DNA of 64,000 nucleotides from Candidatus Phaeomarinobacter ectocarpi (GCF_000689395.1 NZ_HG966617.1:2640721-2704720); one strand, 5' to 3'. Shown: positions 10,778-20,256, counted from the stretch's first letter. Made by a program: numbers and translations. Notes: generated by a model not told the origin, from the letters alone.

Positions 10778-12049
10778 CTAGGCCGCTTCGCCGTCAAGGC
10801 CGTAGGCCGTATGCAATGCACGCACCGCAAGCTCCGTGTATTCCGCATCAATGAGCACACTGACCTTGATCTCGGATGTGGAGATCACATGAATATTGAT
10901 GTTGCGGTCAGCAAGGGCACGGAACATTTTTTGTGCGACGCCTGTGTGACTGCGCATACCAACGCCGATCACAGAGATCTTCGACACATCACCATCTGCA
11001 ATGAGGTGCTGGTAGCCGATCTCGTCCTTGGCTGCTTCGATGACGGCGCGTGCCTTGTCCAGCTCCGCATGGCTGACCGTAAACGTCAGGTCAGTCATCG
11101 AGCCATCCTCGGACACATTCTGCACGATCATGTCGACATTCATGCCGGCATCGGCCAGCGGGCCAAAAATGGCCGCTGAAACACCCGGCTTGTCAGCCAC
11201 TTTCACCAGCGTGATCTTTGCTTCATCGCGCGAATACGCAATGCCGGTTACGAGTTCCTGTTCCACAATTTCCTCCTCGTCGCAGACGAGCGTTCCTGGC
11301 AGGTCTGAATTGCCGTTTGTCGCAGCCACAAGTTCGGGCGCGTCGGGATCATCAAAGGACGAGCGCACAAGCACCCTGACCTGATGGGTCATCGCCATGC
11401 CAACGGATCGCGTCTGCAGCACCTTGGCACCCTGGCTGGCCATCTCCAGCATTTCTTCATAGGTGATCTTGCCAAGCTTACGCGCACGCGGCGTCATCCG
11501 CGGGTCAGTCGTGTAAACCCCGTCCACATCCGTATAGATATCACACCGGTCAGCATTCAATGCGGCGGCGAGCGCCACGGCGCTGGTATCAGAGCCACCG
11601 CGCCCAAGCGTTGCGATGCGATTGTTTTCGCCAATGCCCTGAAAGCCTGCGACCACGGCTACGCGGCCTTCGGCAAAGGCCTGCTCCATGGCATCCGTCT
11701 CAATCGCCTCGATGCGCGCCGCACCATGCACACCGGTTGTGCGAATGGGGATCTGCCACCCAAGCCAGGAGCGCGCGGGGACGCCCATGTCACTCAGCGT
11801 GATGGCAAGCAGGCCGGAGGTGATCTGTTCACCGGCCGATACAACGGCATCATATTCGCGCGCATCATGAAGCGGGGCTGCTTCCTTGCACCAATCCACA
11901 AGCTGGTTTGTGGTCCCCGCCATGGCAGACACGACAACGGCCACTTCATTGCCCGCGTCCACTTCGCGCTTCACATGCGCCGCCACCACGCGGATACGTT
12001 TAATATCCGCGACGGACGTTCCGCCGAATTTGAGCACCAGACGCGCCAT
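10778..12049 (-). CDS. lysC: Aspartate kinase
   Basis: Aspartokinase phosphorylates aspartate, the first step towards lysine, threonine, methionine and diaminopimelate for the cell wall. The 423-residue product starts MARLVLKFGGTSVAD, the family's ATP-binding opening. It contains GRGGSDTSAVALAAAL and ends in two ACT domains (about 265-420), which usually confer feedback control by lysine and/or threonine. The frame stays open to 12382, but the family start is unambiguous at ATG 12049. It is divergent from ubiG with 190 bases between. Confidence 0.97.
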   Translation of the reverse strand: MARLVLKFGGTSVADIKRIRVVAAHVKREVDAGNEVAVVVSAMAGTTNQLVDWCKEAAPLHDAREYDAVVSAGEQITSGLLAITLSDMGVPARSWLGWQIPIRTTGVHGAARIEAIETDAMEQAFAEGRVAVVAGFQGIGENNRIATLGRGGSDTSAVALAAALNADRCDIYTDVDGVYTTDPRMTPRARKLGKITYEEMLEMASQGAKVLQTRSVGMAMTHQVRVLVRSSFDDPDAPELVAATNGNSDLPGTLVCDEEEIVEQELVTGIAYSRDEAKITLVKVADKPGVSAAIFGPLADAGMNVDMIVQNVSEDGSMTDLTFTVSHAELDKARAVIEAAKDEIGYQHLIADGDVSKISVIGVGMRSHTGVAQKMFRALADRNINIHVISTSEIKVSVLIDAEYTELAVRALHTAYGLDGEAA

Positions 12050-12239
12050 GTGACCTGTCAGCACACCGGCCAGCCATCGCTGGACCAATTGGCTCGGTGC
12101 GCCATATCCTTGTTGAAACTGATAGATACACGCCTTGAAACCGGCTCTGTGAACCGCCAAAACGCGGCGTACACATACAGGCAGCGCCATCCGGCTGCAA
12201 CCAGCCCGGCTCAACTCGTGCACATTTGAGGAACACCCC

Positions 12240-13019
12240 ATGGCAGCTATGCCAGAGGCTTCATCGAAGACCGATAGTCCCCAGAATGGGACCGTAGATG
12301 CGCAGGAAATAGCCAAATTCTCCGCAATGGCGGCTGAATGGTGGGACCCGCACGGCAAGTTCCGGCCATTGCACAAATTCAATCCGACCCGCCTGGCCTA
12401 CATTCGCGAGCATGTTTCGGCCCATTTTGGCCGCGCCGCTGACGTTCCCCAGCCTCTTGAAGGTCTGCGCCTGCTGGATATCGGCTGTGGCGGCGGCCTG
12501 CTGTCAGAACCGATGACCCGCCTTGGTGCTAAAGTCACAGGGGCAGACGCTGGCGAAAAAAACATCAAGACAGCATCCGTCCACGCTCAAGAGCAGGGTC
12601 TTGAGATCGACTACCGGCACACCACGGCAGAAGCGCTGGCGCAAGCCGGAGAGCAGTTCGATGTCATCTTGAACATGGAAGTCATCGAGCATGTCGCCGA
12701 CACACAGGTTTTCATGAAGGAATGTGCGGCCTGCCTGAAACCAGGTGGTCTGATGATTGTTGCCACCCTCAACCGCACGGCGCGCGCCTTTGCGCTGGCT
12801 ATTGTCGGCGCTGAATACGTACTGGGCTGGCTGCCGCGCGGCACCCATGAGTGGAGCAAGTTCATCACGCCCGACGAAATGCGTCAGATGATGGTCACGT
12901 CCGGCCTCACGCCTGGAGAGTTGACCGGCGTGAGCTTCAATCCGTTGGCGGACAAATGGTCCACGTCGCACGACACTGCAGTGAACTACATGCAGACGGC
13001 AACCAAACAGTCAGCTTAG
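12240..13019 (+). CDS. ubiG: Ubiquinone biosynthesis O-methyltransferase
   Basis: UbiG performs both SAM-dependent O-methylations of the ubiquinone ring. The 259-residue protein matches the family in length and order: [17 protein letters not shown] near the N-terminus, and the SAM loop [20 protein letters not shown] at about 77-96. [13 protein letters not shown] and the late [14 protein letters not shown] follow. It faces away from lysC, and its stop is only 7 bases from the convergent small secreted gene. Confidence 0.97.
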   Translation: MAAMPEASSKTDSPQNGTVDAQEIAKFSAMAAEWWDPHGKFRPLHKFNPTRLAYIREHVSAHFGRAADVPQPLEGLRLLDIGCGGGLLSEPMTRLGAKVTGADAGEKNIKTASVHAQEQGLEIDYRHTTAEALAQAGEQFDVILNMEVIEHVADTQVFMKECAACLKPGGLMIVATLNRTARAFALAIVGAEYVLGWLPRGTHEWSKFITPDEMRQMMVTSGLTPGELTGVSFNPLADKWSTSHDTAVNYMQTATKQSA

Positions 13020-13026
13020 GCGACCG

Positions 13027-13395
13027 CTATTCTTCGGTGAACTCGTACTCAGCGACTTCGCACACATCAACGTCCTCATCGGTCACTTCATCGCCGTCCA
13101 GAAACACGGCTTTGAAATCATACCGGCAGGCATTGCTGCCATCATCGATGTTGATGACTACATTATCCCCCGGCACGAGAACGTCCTGACCCAGAATATC
13201 TTCTTCCCAGGTCTTGGATGCGATGGAAGACGCATAAAACTCCATCATGGCCACGCTGGTATTGTTCACGATGCGCACCCTGCGGTCTTCGTCATCAGCG
13301 CTTGCGGCGGATGAAACACCCAGCACCAGCCCCACCGCAACAATCGCGGCCAGATTGGCGTTGGCGACAGATTTGACAATCGATCTGAAATTCAT
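13027..13395 (-). CDS. Small secreted protein of unknown function
   Basis: The 122-residue product has a clear Sec signal peptide (about 1-33, hydrophobic ANLAAIVAVGLVLGVSSAASA, cleavage after ASA). The mature domain is small and acidic, with the pattern VRIVNNTSVAMMEFYAS, DVLVPGDNVVINIDDGS and CRYDFKAVF. Two cysteines (in NACRYDF and DVDVCEV) could form a disulfide. It resembles a periplasmic beta-rich family found widely in alphaproteobacteria, with no role I can name. It is a stand-alone gene. Confidence 0.8.
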   Translation of the reverse strand: MNFRSIVKSVANANLAAIVAVGLVLGVSSAASADDEDRRVRIVNNTSVAMMEFYASSIASKTWEEDILGQDVLVPGDNVVINIDDGSNACRYDFKAVFLDGDEVTDEDVDVCEVAEYEFTEE

Positions 13396-13426
13396 GATTT
13401 GCCCCCAAATATTGGCGGCTTAGGCC

Positions 13427-13894
13427 CTAATTCGACTTCCTGCGCTTGGCGGGAATTGGCGCGACCGCAACCCCATCTTCAATCAGGTCACGGGCTTCTT
13501 CAAGGGTGGCTTCACCGTAGATCTGCCGCATCTCGGTTTCCTTGTTATGGATCGCGCGGGCCTCATCAGCAAAATTATCGCCGACATACTCGGCATTTGC
13601 CTCCACGTGAGAGCGGACTTTGTCCATGAAAGCCGCAAGTTCCTTGGCCGCCTTCAACGCCTCACCACCATCTCCCTTGAGTGCAAGAGGCGGAGGTGTT
13701 GCTTCGGCCGCTCCGGATTTCTGGTTGCTCTTGCGGCCAATGGCGGGCGCCATCAATGACTTTTCAACCTTGGGCGTTCCACACACGACACAGGACAGAT
13801 GGCCCTGCTCGGCCAAGGCATCGAAGGCATCGCTTGAGGCAAACCAGGATTCAAATTCATGGCCGTCGGCGCATATGAGGCTGTAGCGGATCAT
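13427..13894 (-). CDS. DUF1178 family protein
   Basis: The 155-residue protein begins with the DUF1178 signature MIRYSLICADGHEFESWF and then SCVVCGTPKVEKSLMAPAIG, a zinc-ribbon-like Cys arrangement. A variable linker follows, then a helical C-terminal domain (VGDNFADEARAIHNKE, then GEATLEEARDLIEDGV). The function is unknown. Its start overlaps the nitrilase stop by four bases (ATGA), so the two are translationally coupled in the comF-grxC-nitrilase operon. Confidence 0.92.
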   Translation of the reverse strand: MIRYSLICADGHEFESWFASSDAFDALAEQGHLSCVVCGTPKVEKSLMAPAIGRKSNQKSGAAEATPPPLALKGDGGEALKAAKELAAFMDKVRSHVEANAEYVGDNFADEARAIHNKETEMRQIYGEATLEEARDLIEDGVAVAPIPAKRRKSN

Positions 13895-14751
13895 TGCGCC
13901 GACAATGGTGCGACTTCAGACGCATGCCGCAATGCAAAATCGCGATCATGCGTGAGCGATGGAATGCGCGATCGCGCCTCCTCGACTTTTGCAGGATCGA
14001 TATCTGCGCACACAAAACCAGTCTCTAGGCCACCATCGACAAGCACCTCACCCCATGGGTCAATGATCAGACTGTGCCCGTAGGTCTTGCGGCCGTTCTC
14101 ATGGGTGCCGGATTGCGCCGCGGCAAACACAAATGCGCCTGTCTCAATTGCCCGGGCCCGCAGCAAGACGTGCCAATGCGCTTCGCCCGTCACCTGCGTA
14201 AACGCCGAAGGGACGGTCAGGTACTCAGCGCCCGCCTGCGCCAGCGTGCGGTAGAGATCAGGAAAGCGAAGGTCGTAGCAGACGGTCAGTCCAACAGTGC
14301 CAAACCCCGTCTGGGCCAACACGGCATCACCGCCTGGCCGATAACTCTTGGATTCAAGATAGCTCTCCCCATTGGGCAGAGACACGTCAAACATATGGAT
14401 CTTGTCATAGCGCGCATGAATGCGCCCATCCGGTCCCATCAGAAAGGAGCGGTTGGCAACCTTGTCTTCGGACACCTTGATGGCTAGGGACCCGACGCTC
14501 AACCAGATGCCCAGATCCGCCGCGAGAGCCGCGAGATCGCGAACCGCCGGCGTGTCGTCTTCAGGTTTCACAGCTGCAAGCAGATGTTTGCCACCGGATT
14601 CCATCAGCAAGGTGTTTTCAGGCGTGCAAATAAATCCGGCTCCGTTGCGCGCGGCGTCACGCACAAGGTCGCTTGCAGCCTCGATGTTGGTGGCGGGCTC
14701 ACGGCCAGAGCACAGCGTTACACAAGCGGCGCGGAACGGAGCGGCGCTCAT
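13891..14751 (-). CDS. Carbon-nitrogen hydrolase (Nit1/Nit2-like amidase)
   Basis: This nitrilase-superfamily enzyme has 286 residues. The catalytic triad is visible: Glu in ICTPENTLL, Lys in RYDKIHMFDV, and Cys in LTVCYDLRFPDLYR. The closest group is Nit1/Nit2, which hydrolyse deaminated glutathione or omega-amides. The neighbour grxC, three bases upstream, fits a glutathione-related repair role, although this is inference. It is coupled to the DUF1178 gene by a four-base overlap. Confidence 0.92.
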   Translation of the reverse strand: MSAAPFRAACVTLCSGREPATNIEAASDLVRDAARNGAGFICTPENTLLMESGGKHLLAAVKPEDDTPAVRDLAALAADLGIWLSVGSLAIKVSEDKVANRSFLMGPDGRIHARYDKIHMFDVSLPNGESYLESKSYRPGGDAVLAQTGFGTVGLTVCYDLRFPDLYRTLAQAGAEYLTVPSAFTQVTGEAHWHVLLRARAIETGAFVFAAAQSGTHENGRKTYGHSLIIDPWGEVLVDGGLETGFVCADIDPAKVEEARSRIPSLTHDRDFALRHASEVAPLSAQ

Positions 14752-14754
14752 GGC

Positions 14755-15009
14755 CTAGCTGGCCAGCAACGGGTCGAGGGCACCCTTGGATTCAAGCGCA
14801 TAGAGGTCATCGCACCCACCCACATGGGTATCGCCGACAAAGATCTGAGGGACGCTGGTACGGCCGGTGCGGTCAATCATCTTGTCGCGGGCGCCGGGGA
14901 TGGCCATGACGTCCACTTCTTCATAGTCCACGCCCTTGTCGCGCAGCAGCGCCTTGGCCCGGTGGCAATAGGGGCAGATCTGGGTGGTGTAAATCTGGAC
15001 TTTGCTCAT
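14755..15009 (-). CDS. grxC: Glutaredoxin 3
   Basis: This is a small dithiol glutaredoxin of 84 residues, the standard length. The active site CPYCHRAK lies at 12-19, the TSVPQIF cis-proline segment is present, and the GGCDDLYAL glutathione-binding loop follows. It reduces disulfides and glutathione adducts in the cytosol. AGGTGA upstream of the ATG is a good ribosome site. It is in an operon between comF and the nitrilase. Confidence 0.97.
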   Translation of the reverse strand: MSKVQIYTTQICPYCHRAKALLRDKGVDYEEVDVMAIPGARDKMIDRTGRTSVPQIFVGDTHVGGCDDLYALESKGALDPLLAS

Positions 15010-15069
15010 GAATTCACCTGCATGTGCAGCAACTTGGCTGCTTGTCTGGAATCTCTCAATTGTTGGGCA

Positions 15070-15870
15070 TCATATGGTGGCGTCCTGCGGCGCGACAACC
15101 CGCGCAAGGGTCAGAACATCCACCTGCGCAGCGCCCGCCCGGCGCAGAACCGCAGCGCAGGCCTCAACGGTGGCACCGGAGGTGAGCACGTCATCGATCA
15201 AAACAATGTGTTTTCCAGCAACCGCGTGCTGCCCTGCCGCCGCTGAAGACAATTTGGGCGACAGCTTGAACGCCCCACGCACATTGCGTCGCCGCCCTGC
15301 CCGGCTCAGCCCAACCTGGCTTTGAGTGGGTTTTGACCGCTCCAGCAACATGACATCCGCCGGCACGGAGGTCTGCCTGCTGATGGCTTTGGCCAATGCA
15401 GCAGCCTGATTGAACCGGCGCCAGATGAGCCGCCGCCGATGCAAGGGCACCGGCACCAGAAGGTCAGCGCCATCCAGAAGCTCGCGACCGGCAATCACCA
15501 TCCATCGGGCCAACAGCCCGGCCAGATCCATCCGGTCGCTGTATTTGAGCTGATGCACAAGCCTGCGCGCGGTGCCGTCATAAAGCATGGCGGCCCGCGC
15601 CCGATCAAAAGCCGGCATGCGGGCACTGGCCGCCGCGCTGATGGCCCCCACGCCCACATCTCGCTCAAATGGCACCCCGGTAACCGCACAAAGCGGGCGG
15701 GTAATGAAACTCAGATCCGCCCAGGCATCCGGCGACAGCGTGCCATGCTCGGCCACGCGGTCACCCGTGATGGGGCACACCGGCGGCAAGGCAAACTCCA
15801 CCACTCCTCGGACAAGCTGCCCGATGGATCGCCCCGTCGCCTTGCCAAGTATCTGAAACGCTTTGCCCAT
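15070..15870 (-). CDS. ComF family phosphoribosyltransferase-like protein
   Basis: From the ATG at 15870 the product has 266 residues. It shows the ComF pattern: an early cysteine motif (LPPVCPITGDRV and LCAVTGVPF), LVPVPLHRRRLIWRRFNQA, and the PRPP-binding loop HIVLIDDVLTSGATVEAC. In naturally competent bacteria ComF acts in DNA uptake. In most alphaproteobacteria its role is undetermined. The usual four-cysteine zinc site appears reduced. It is the first gene of the operon with grxC and divergent from a methyltransferase, with 27 bases between. Confidence 0.9.
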   Translation of the reverse strand: MGKAFQILGKATGRSIGQLVRGVVEFALPPVCPITGDRVAEHGTLSPDAWADLSFITRPLCAVTGVPFERDVGVGAISAAASARMPAFDRARAAMLYDGTARRLVHQLKYSDRMDLAGLLARWMVIAGRELLDGADLLVPVPLHRRRLIWRRFNQAAALAKAISRQTSVPADVMLLERSKPTQSQVGLSRAGRRRNVRGAFKLSPKLSSAAAGQHAVAGKHIVLIDDVLTSGATVEACAAVLRRAGAAQVDVLTLARVVAPQDATI

Positions 15871-15897
15871 AGGCACAGGGTAAGCTATTTCAGCCCT

Positions 15898-16809
15898 GTG
15901 ACCGATCCCAATCCACAGACCCCGTTCGATACGGCCCTGATCCGCCAGCGGCGCAACCGCGCGGCAGCGGACTATGGCGCATTTGATTTCCTCAAGACGC
16001 TCGTCGCCACACAAATTGCCGAGCGGCTTCTGGATTCAAACCGGTCGTTTGAAACAGGCGTCGACATCGGCAGCCACCACGGTCAGGTCCGCGCACCATT
16101 GATTGCATCCGGCAGGCTTGACCGGCTGATCCACACCGACAGTGCACCGGACATGCTGCGGCATGCCCAGGGTCCACGGCTGGTCATGGATGATGAGCGG
16201 CTGGCATTTGCAAATGGCAGCGTCGATTTTATCACTAGCGCGCTGGTGCTCCATCGCCTCAATGACCTGCCCGGGGCACTCATTCAGATCCGCCGCTCAC
16301 TGAGACCCGACGGCCTGTTCATCGGCGCCATGTTTGGCGGTGAGACACTGATGGAACTGCGCACAGCATTTTCCGAAGCCGAAGCAGAGATAGAGGGCGG
16401 CATAAGCCCCCGGGTGGCACCCTTCGCCGACGTACGGGATATGGGCGGCCTCATGCAGCGCGCAGGATTTGCCCTGCCGGTCGTTGATGCGGATCGCCAC
16501 ACAGTTACATATGAGAGTCCCTTCGCCCTGCTCCGCGACTTGCGCGGCATGGGAGAGACAAACGCCCTCAATGCCCGACGGCGACAACCATTGCGCCGGG
16601 CGACTCTGATGCGCATGGCGGAAATCTACACACAGCGATACGCGACCCCGGAAGGACGCGTGTCAGCAACGTTTCAGATTGTGTATCTGGCTGGCTGGGC
16701 GCCTGACGACAGCCAGCAAAAGCCGCTCAGGCCGGGTAGCGCAAGACAACGCCTTGCCGATGCATTGAACACCGAAGAAATCAGCACGGGCGAAAAGCCT
16801 AGCCAGTGA
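15898..16809 (+). CDS. Class I SAM-dependent methyltransferase (BioC/NDUFAF5-like)
   Basis: This 303-residue protein has a degenerate SAM site, GVDIGSHHGQVRAPLIASGR, and the later VDFITSALVLHRLNDLPGALIQIRRSLRPDGLF. That spacing is typical of the group related to BioC and to mitochondrial NDUFAF5, which modifies complex I. The frame is open upstream across comF, but that part is antisense. I place the start at the GTG 15898 just after the divergent comF start. The substrate is unknown. Confidence 0.85.
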   Translation: MTDPNPQTPFDTALIRQRRNRAAADYGAFDFLKTLVATQIAERLLDSNRSFETGVDIGSHHGQVRAPLIASGRLDRLIHTDSAPDMLRHAQGPRLVMDDERLAFANGSVDFITSALVLHRLNDLPGALIQIRRSLRPDGLFIGAMFGGETLMELRTAFSEAEAEIEGGISPRVAPFADVRDMGGLMQRAGFALPVVDADRHTVTYESPFALLRDLRGMGETNALNARRRQPLRRATLMRMAEIYTQRYATPEGRVSATFQIVYLAGWAPDDSQQKPLRPGSARQRLADALNTEEISTGEKPSQ

Positions 16810-16836
16810 GCGAAAGTGAATGGCGCGCTGAACGGC

Positions 16837-17004
16837 TTAACTGAAGCCGTCGGTTACTGTGCCAAACAGTCCGGCTACATCCACACCGAGCGTATTGACT
16901 GCCGTGATGATCGCAACGGCAATGCCACCGGCAATTAGCGCATACTCGATGGCTGTTGCACCGCTTTCGTCTGCCATAAGGCTTTTAGTCAGAAATTCTT
17001 TCAT
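16837..17004 (-). CDS. Flp/Fap-type type IVb pilin (orphan)
   Basis: This 55-residue gene is too short for most gene lists. It reads [15 protein letters not shown] then [20 protein letters not shown]. That is an Flp pilin: a short charged leader, a prepilin-peptidase site after Gly15, Glu at position +5 followed by Tyr, and a single hydrophobic helix. Its ATG overlaps the mutT stop (ATGA), so it is probably made by translational coupling. No tad/cpa assembly genes are in the window, so assembly would rely on genes elsewhere. It may instead be a pseudopilin or a relic. Confidence 0.85.
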   Translation of the reverse strand: MKEFLTKSLMADESGATAIEYALIAGGIAVAIITAVNTLGVDVAGLFGTVTDGFS

Positions 17005-17435
17005 CCTAAAAAGTCTCTCACTAGGGCGACCAGCGGAACATCCGCAGGCGGCATGTCATAGTCTCTCATGCGCACAGGCCGGACCCACTCCAGCGCTTCG
17101 TGCTCCACCGCTGTGACCGTTCCCGACCATTTGCGGCATACAAACAGCGGCATCAACAAATGCCACTCATCTTGTCCGGCGTCACTGGAACCAGCGTTGC
17201 CGGAATATGTGTGACTGGCGAATGTCAGAGGCGCCAGACAGGCAGCCGTTACATCGATTGCCAGTTCTTCTTTCAGCTCACGAATGAGCGAACATTCGGG
17301 CGTCTCCCCTGCTTCGACCTTGCCGCCGGGAAACTCCCAGAGTCCAGCCATTGCCTTGCCCTTTGGGCGCTTGGCCAGCAACACCCGGCCATCCACATCA
17401 ACAAGAGCGCAGGCCGCAACAAGAACAATCCGCAT
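17001..17435 (-). CDS. mutT: 8-oxo-dGTP diphosphatase (MutT/Nudix)
   Basis: MutT hydrolyses oxidised dGTP so that it is not built into DNA. The 144-residue product (ATG 17435; an in-frame TTG lies at 17447) begins [24 protein letters not shown]. It carries a complete Nudix box running from [20 protein letters not shown] into EL. Length and ends match short MutT proteins. Its stop overlaps the start of the Flp pilin gene by four bases, an odd functional pairing. Confidence 0.93.
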   Translation of the reverse strand: MRIVLVAACALVDVDGRVLLAKRPKGKAMAGLWEFPGGKVEAGETPECSLIRELKEELAIDVTAACLAPLTFASHTYSGNAGSSDAGQDEWHLLMPLFVCRKWSGTVTAVEHEALEWVRPVRMRDYDMPPADVPLVALVRDFLG

Positions 17436-17571
17436 AAAAAACGCCAATCATTTGCAACGCAGTCTGGCACCACGCCGTTAAGAGAACATGAGGACAATAC
17501 TACACACACGGCATAACGGGCCGCACATGGGCGACAGCGTTAATGATTGCTTACCCGAAAAGGAAAGCGGC

Positions 17572-19044
17572 CTAGCTGCGGTAATCCGCGTTGATGGAGA
17601 TATATCCATGGGTCAGATCGCAGGTATAGACCGTGGCCTCGCCCTGCCCGACACCCACATCGATATCAATGGCAATGTCCTGACCCTTGAGGTGCTTCGC
17701 GACCGGCGCTTCATTATAGCCGTCAACCGCACGGCCAGCTTTGGCCACTTCCACGCCCCCAAACCCGATGGAGAGTTTGTCCCGGTCGGCAGGCTCACCG
17801 GCCTTGCCGACAGCCATGACCACGCGCCCCCAATTGGCATCCTGACCGGCAATGGCGGTCTTCACCAAGGGTGAGTTGGCCACAGCCATCGCGATACGGC
17901 GGGCCGAGTTGTGGCTCTCGCCACCCTTCACCGTGATGGAAATGAACTTGGAAGCCCCCTCGCCATCACGCACCACCTGCATGGCTAGATCATGCATGAC
18001 CTCGGAAAGCGCCTGACGGAAGGCCCGCAATTTCGGGTCCCCCGGACGCGTAATCTGCGCATACGGCGCCGTGCCGCCATCCGGGCCACGCCCGGTTGCA
18101 AACAACAGCACTGTATCGCTGGTGGACGTATCGCTATCCACAGTGATGGCGTTGAAGCTGTCACGCAGATTGATATCCAGCAGGGCACCAAGTGTGCGCT
18201 GGGAAATCGACGCATTTGTAAAAATGTAGGACAGCATCGTCGCCAGATCCGGGGCGATCATGCCTGACCCCTTGGCGATGCCGCTGATCACCACCGGGCT
18301 GCTATCTATTTCAACCGTCCGCGATGCTGCCTTCGGAAAAGTATCCGTCGTCATGATTGACCGGGCGGCCATTTCAAACCCGCCGGGCTTCAGCGCGTCA
18401 AATGCAGCTGGCAGCGCCCCGGTGATCTTGTCGTTGGGCATGGTTTCGCCAATGACACCGGTGGAGCCGATGAACACGTCCTTCTGACGAACGCCTGCAA
18501 GCTTGGCAGCTGCAGCCGCGGTAACCTTCACGGTCTCCATACCCGCCCGGCCGGTAAACGCATTGGCGTTGCCCGACGTGGACACAAGAACACGGCCCTC
18601 GCCGCTTTCAAGATTGGTCCGGCACCAGTCCACCGGAGCAGACGCCGTGCGCGAACGTGTCAGCGCGCCGGCCACGGTGGTGCCAGGCGCCATGACAGCA
18701 AGGAGCAAATCCTCACGGGCCTTGTATTTGATCTCCGCCCGCGACGTTGCCATTTCGAGACCCGGCACGTCCGCCACATCGGGAAAGTGCGCAGGGGCCA
18801 AAGGGGAAACCGGCAGGCCTGATTTGTTCTTTGGCTTGCTTGCGGGTTTCTTGCCGGCACCCGACGGCTTTGCGACAGCCGTCTTCTTGCGGGCAGGCTT
18901 TTTGGCGGACGCCTTGCGTTGAAGTGTTGCGCGCGCGGGTGATGCCATTTTACGTGCGGACTTTACAGCCTTGCGCGCTTTGCCTTTCACCTTTGACGTT
19001 GCCGTCTTGCCTTTGGATGTGGATGACCGAGATTTGATCGCCAT
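17572..19044 (-). CDS. argJ: Glutamate N-acetyltransferase / amino-acid acetyltransferase ArgJ
   Basis: ArgJ recycles the acetyl group from N-acetylornithine to glutamate in arginine synthesis and cleaves itself into two chains. The catalytic self-cleavage site is present as IAPDLATML, with Thr269 as the new N-terminus, and the family core runs from about residue 77 to the end. The oddity is an N-terminal extension of about 75 residues containing 26 Lys/Arg and no acidic residue, resembling histone H1 or AlgP-type tails. ArgJ is normally about 400-410 residues; this one is 490. Met33 is an alternative start but would still leave a basic tail. Confidence 0.95.
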   Translation of the reverse strand: MAIKSRSSTSKGKTATSKVKGKARKAVKSARKMASPARATLQRKASAKKPARKKTAVAKPSGAGKKPASKPKNKSGLPVSPLAPAHFPDVADVPGLEMATSRAEIKYKAREDLLLAVMAPGTTVAGALTRSRTASAPVDWCRTNLESGEGRVLVSTSGNANAFTGRAGMETVKVTAAAAAKLAGVRQKDVFIGSTGVIGETMPNDKITGALPAAFDALKPGGFEMAARSIMTTDTFPKAASRTVEIDSSPVVISGIAKGSGMIAPDLATMLSYIFTNASISQRTLGALLDINLRDSFNAITVDSDTSTSDTVLLFATGRGPDGGTAPYAQITRPGDPKLRAFRQALSEVMHDLAMQVVRDGEGASKFISITVKGGESHNSARRIAMAVANSPLVKTAIAGQDANWGRVVMAVGKAGEPADRDKLSIGFGGVEVAKAGRAVDGYNEAPVAKHLKGQDIAIDIDVGVGQGEATVYTCDLTHGYISINADYRS

Positions 19045-19104
19045 GGTGCCCGCCGCGCTGGAAAGTGTGCCTGTGCGTTCTCTAGCTGGAGTTGCCGTCA
19101 GGCG

Positions 19105-20064
19105 CTACTGCTGAGGGACGATTTGCGGGCGCGCGCCCGCCTCATCTTCGCCGGTGAACTTGATGTCGGCTTTCTGGCGGACACTATCGATGAAAGGCGC
19201 GGCCTTCTCATCACGCAGCTGCCCCTTGATGCTTTCTTTCACATCATCAAAGGCCACCAGCTGCTGCTGGCGGCGATCTTCGACCTTGATGACATGCCAG
19301 CCAAAGTCGGATTTGACGGGCGCTGAGACCTGGCCTGGATCAAGGGCAAAAGCCGCAGTTGAGAACTCCGGCACCATGCGGTCCTTCACGAAGTAGCCAA
19401 GGTCACCACCGTCCTTGCCGCTGGGGCCTGTCGACACCTCCTTGGCGAGCTCCACAAAGTCTTCGCCGCCATTGATGCGTTCAATCACGGCAAGCGCGGC
19501 CTCCTCAGTCTCCACCAGAATATGGCGGGCACTGACTTCTTCCTGCACTTCTACTTCGCTGATCTGCTTGTCGTAATAGGCCTTGGCCTCTTCATCGCTG
19601 ACCGCATCCATGAGCGAGCGATTGAGGTACACATCGGCCAGTACTTTTTCCGCGTAATAGGCCATCTGGCGTTTGACCTCTGGGTCTTCTTCAAGCCCAT
19701 CCACACGGGCGGCAGCCGCAAGCGCCTTACGGTCCACAATCAGGTTGGCCAGATACTCGAATTTCACCTCTTCAGGCACGCCTGACAGCTGGGACCCAAG
19801 ATCCCGCTCGGCCAGAACCACATCTGAATAGCGAACCTCTTCGCCGTTGACGGTTGCAATGACTGCATCCTCGACCTGTTCGGCCGCTGCCTCTGAGGCA
19901 GCTTCAGTGGCGGGTACCGGAGCCGCTTCAGGCTCCTGAGCAACAGCGTTGGCCCCAAAAGCTGCAAGACCTGCAACAACAAACCCAACAAAAAACAGGG
20001 AAGGCAGGGTCAGGCGCGGCAAAGTCACAAGGTTTGGCGCACGGTCCAGCTTAAGGCCGATCAT
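19105..20064 (-). CDS. Periplasmic parvulin-type peptidyl-prolyl isomerase
   Basis: From ATG 20064 the product has 319 residues, with GGAG at 20075-20078 ten bases upstream; an in-frame GTG at 20085 is less likely. A signal peptide or anchor lies at about 20-43 (LFFVGFVVAGLAAFGANAVAQ). A SurA/PrsA-like helical domain follows, then a parvulin domain with ARHILVETEEAALAVIERI and GDLGYFVKDRMVPEF. It probably helps outer-membrane or secreted proteins fold. It lies divergent from secA, which fits an export role. Confidence 0.92.
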   Translation of the reverse strand: MIGLKLDRAPNLVTLPRLTLPSLFFVGFVVAGLAAFGANAVAQEPEAAPVPATEAASEAAAEQVEDAVIATVNGEEVRYSDVVLAERDLGSQLSGVPEEVKFEYLANLIVDRKALAAAARVDGLEEDPEVKRQMAYYAEKVLADVYLNRSLMDAVSDEEAKAYYDKQISEVEVQEEVSARHILVETEEAALAVIERINGGEDFVELAKEVSTGPSGKDGGDLGYFVKDRMVPEFSTAAFALDPGQVSAPVKSDFGWHVIKVEDRRQQQLVAFDDVKESIKGQLRDEKAAPFIDSVRQKADIKFTGEDEAGARPQIVPQQ

Positions 20065-20227
20065 CAGCGTATCACTCCGGTTCACAAGTCATTCAGGCGG
20101 ATCGGGCGAGAACCGCCCTCAAGATGCATCTTCACCACGAAGATCGCCCTGCCACAAGCCGCATTTATGACGGATTTTCAGGCATTTATGGGGCATAAAC
20201 ATTACCGAACCTCCATGGTCCGCCGCG

Positions 20228-20256
20228 TTGACACGTCCCATGGCCACCACTATCTC
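20228..20256 (+). promoter_or_regulatory. Sigma70-type promoter for secA
   Basis: A perfect -35 TTGACA (20228-20233) and a -10 TATCTC (20251-20256) are separated by 17 bases, pointing to secA. The predicted 5' leader is about 130 bases. The rest of the 331-base gap between the isomerase and secA shows no reading frame. Confidence 0.55.
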
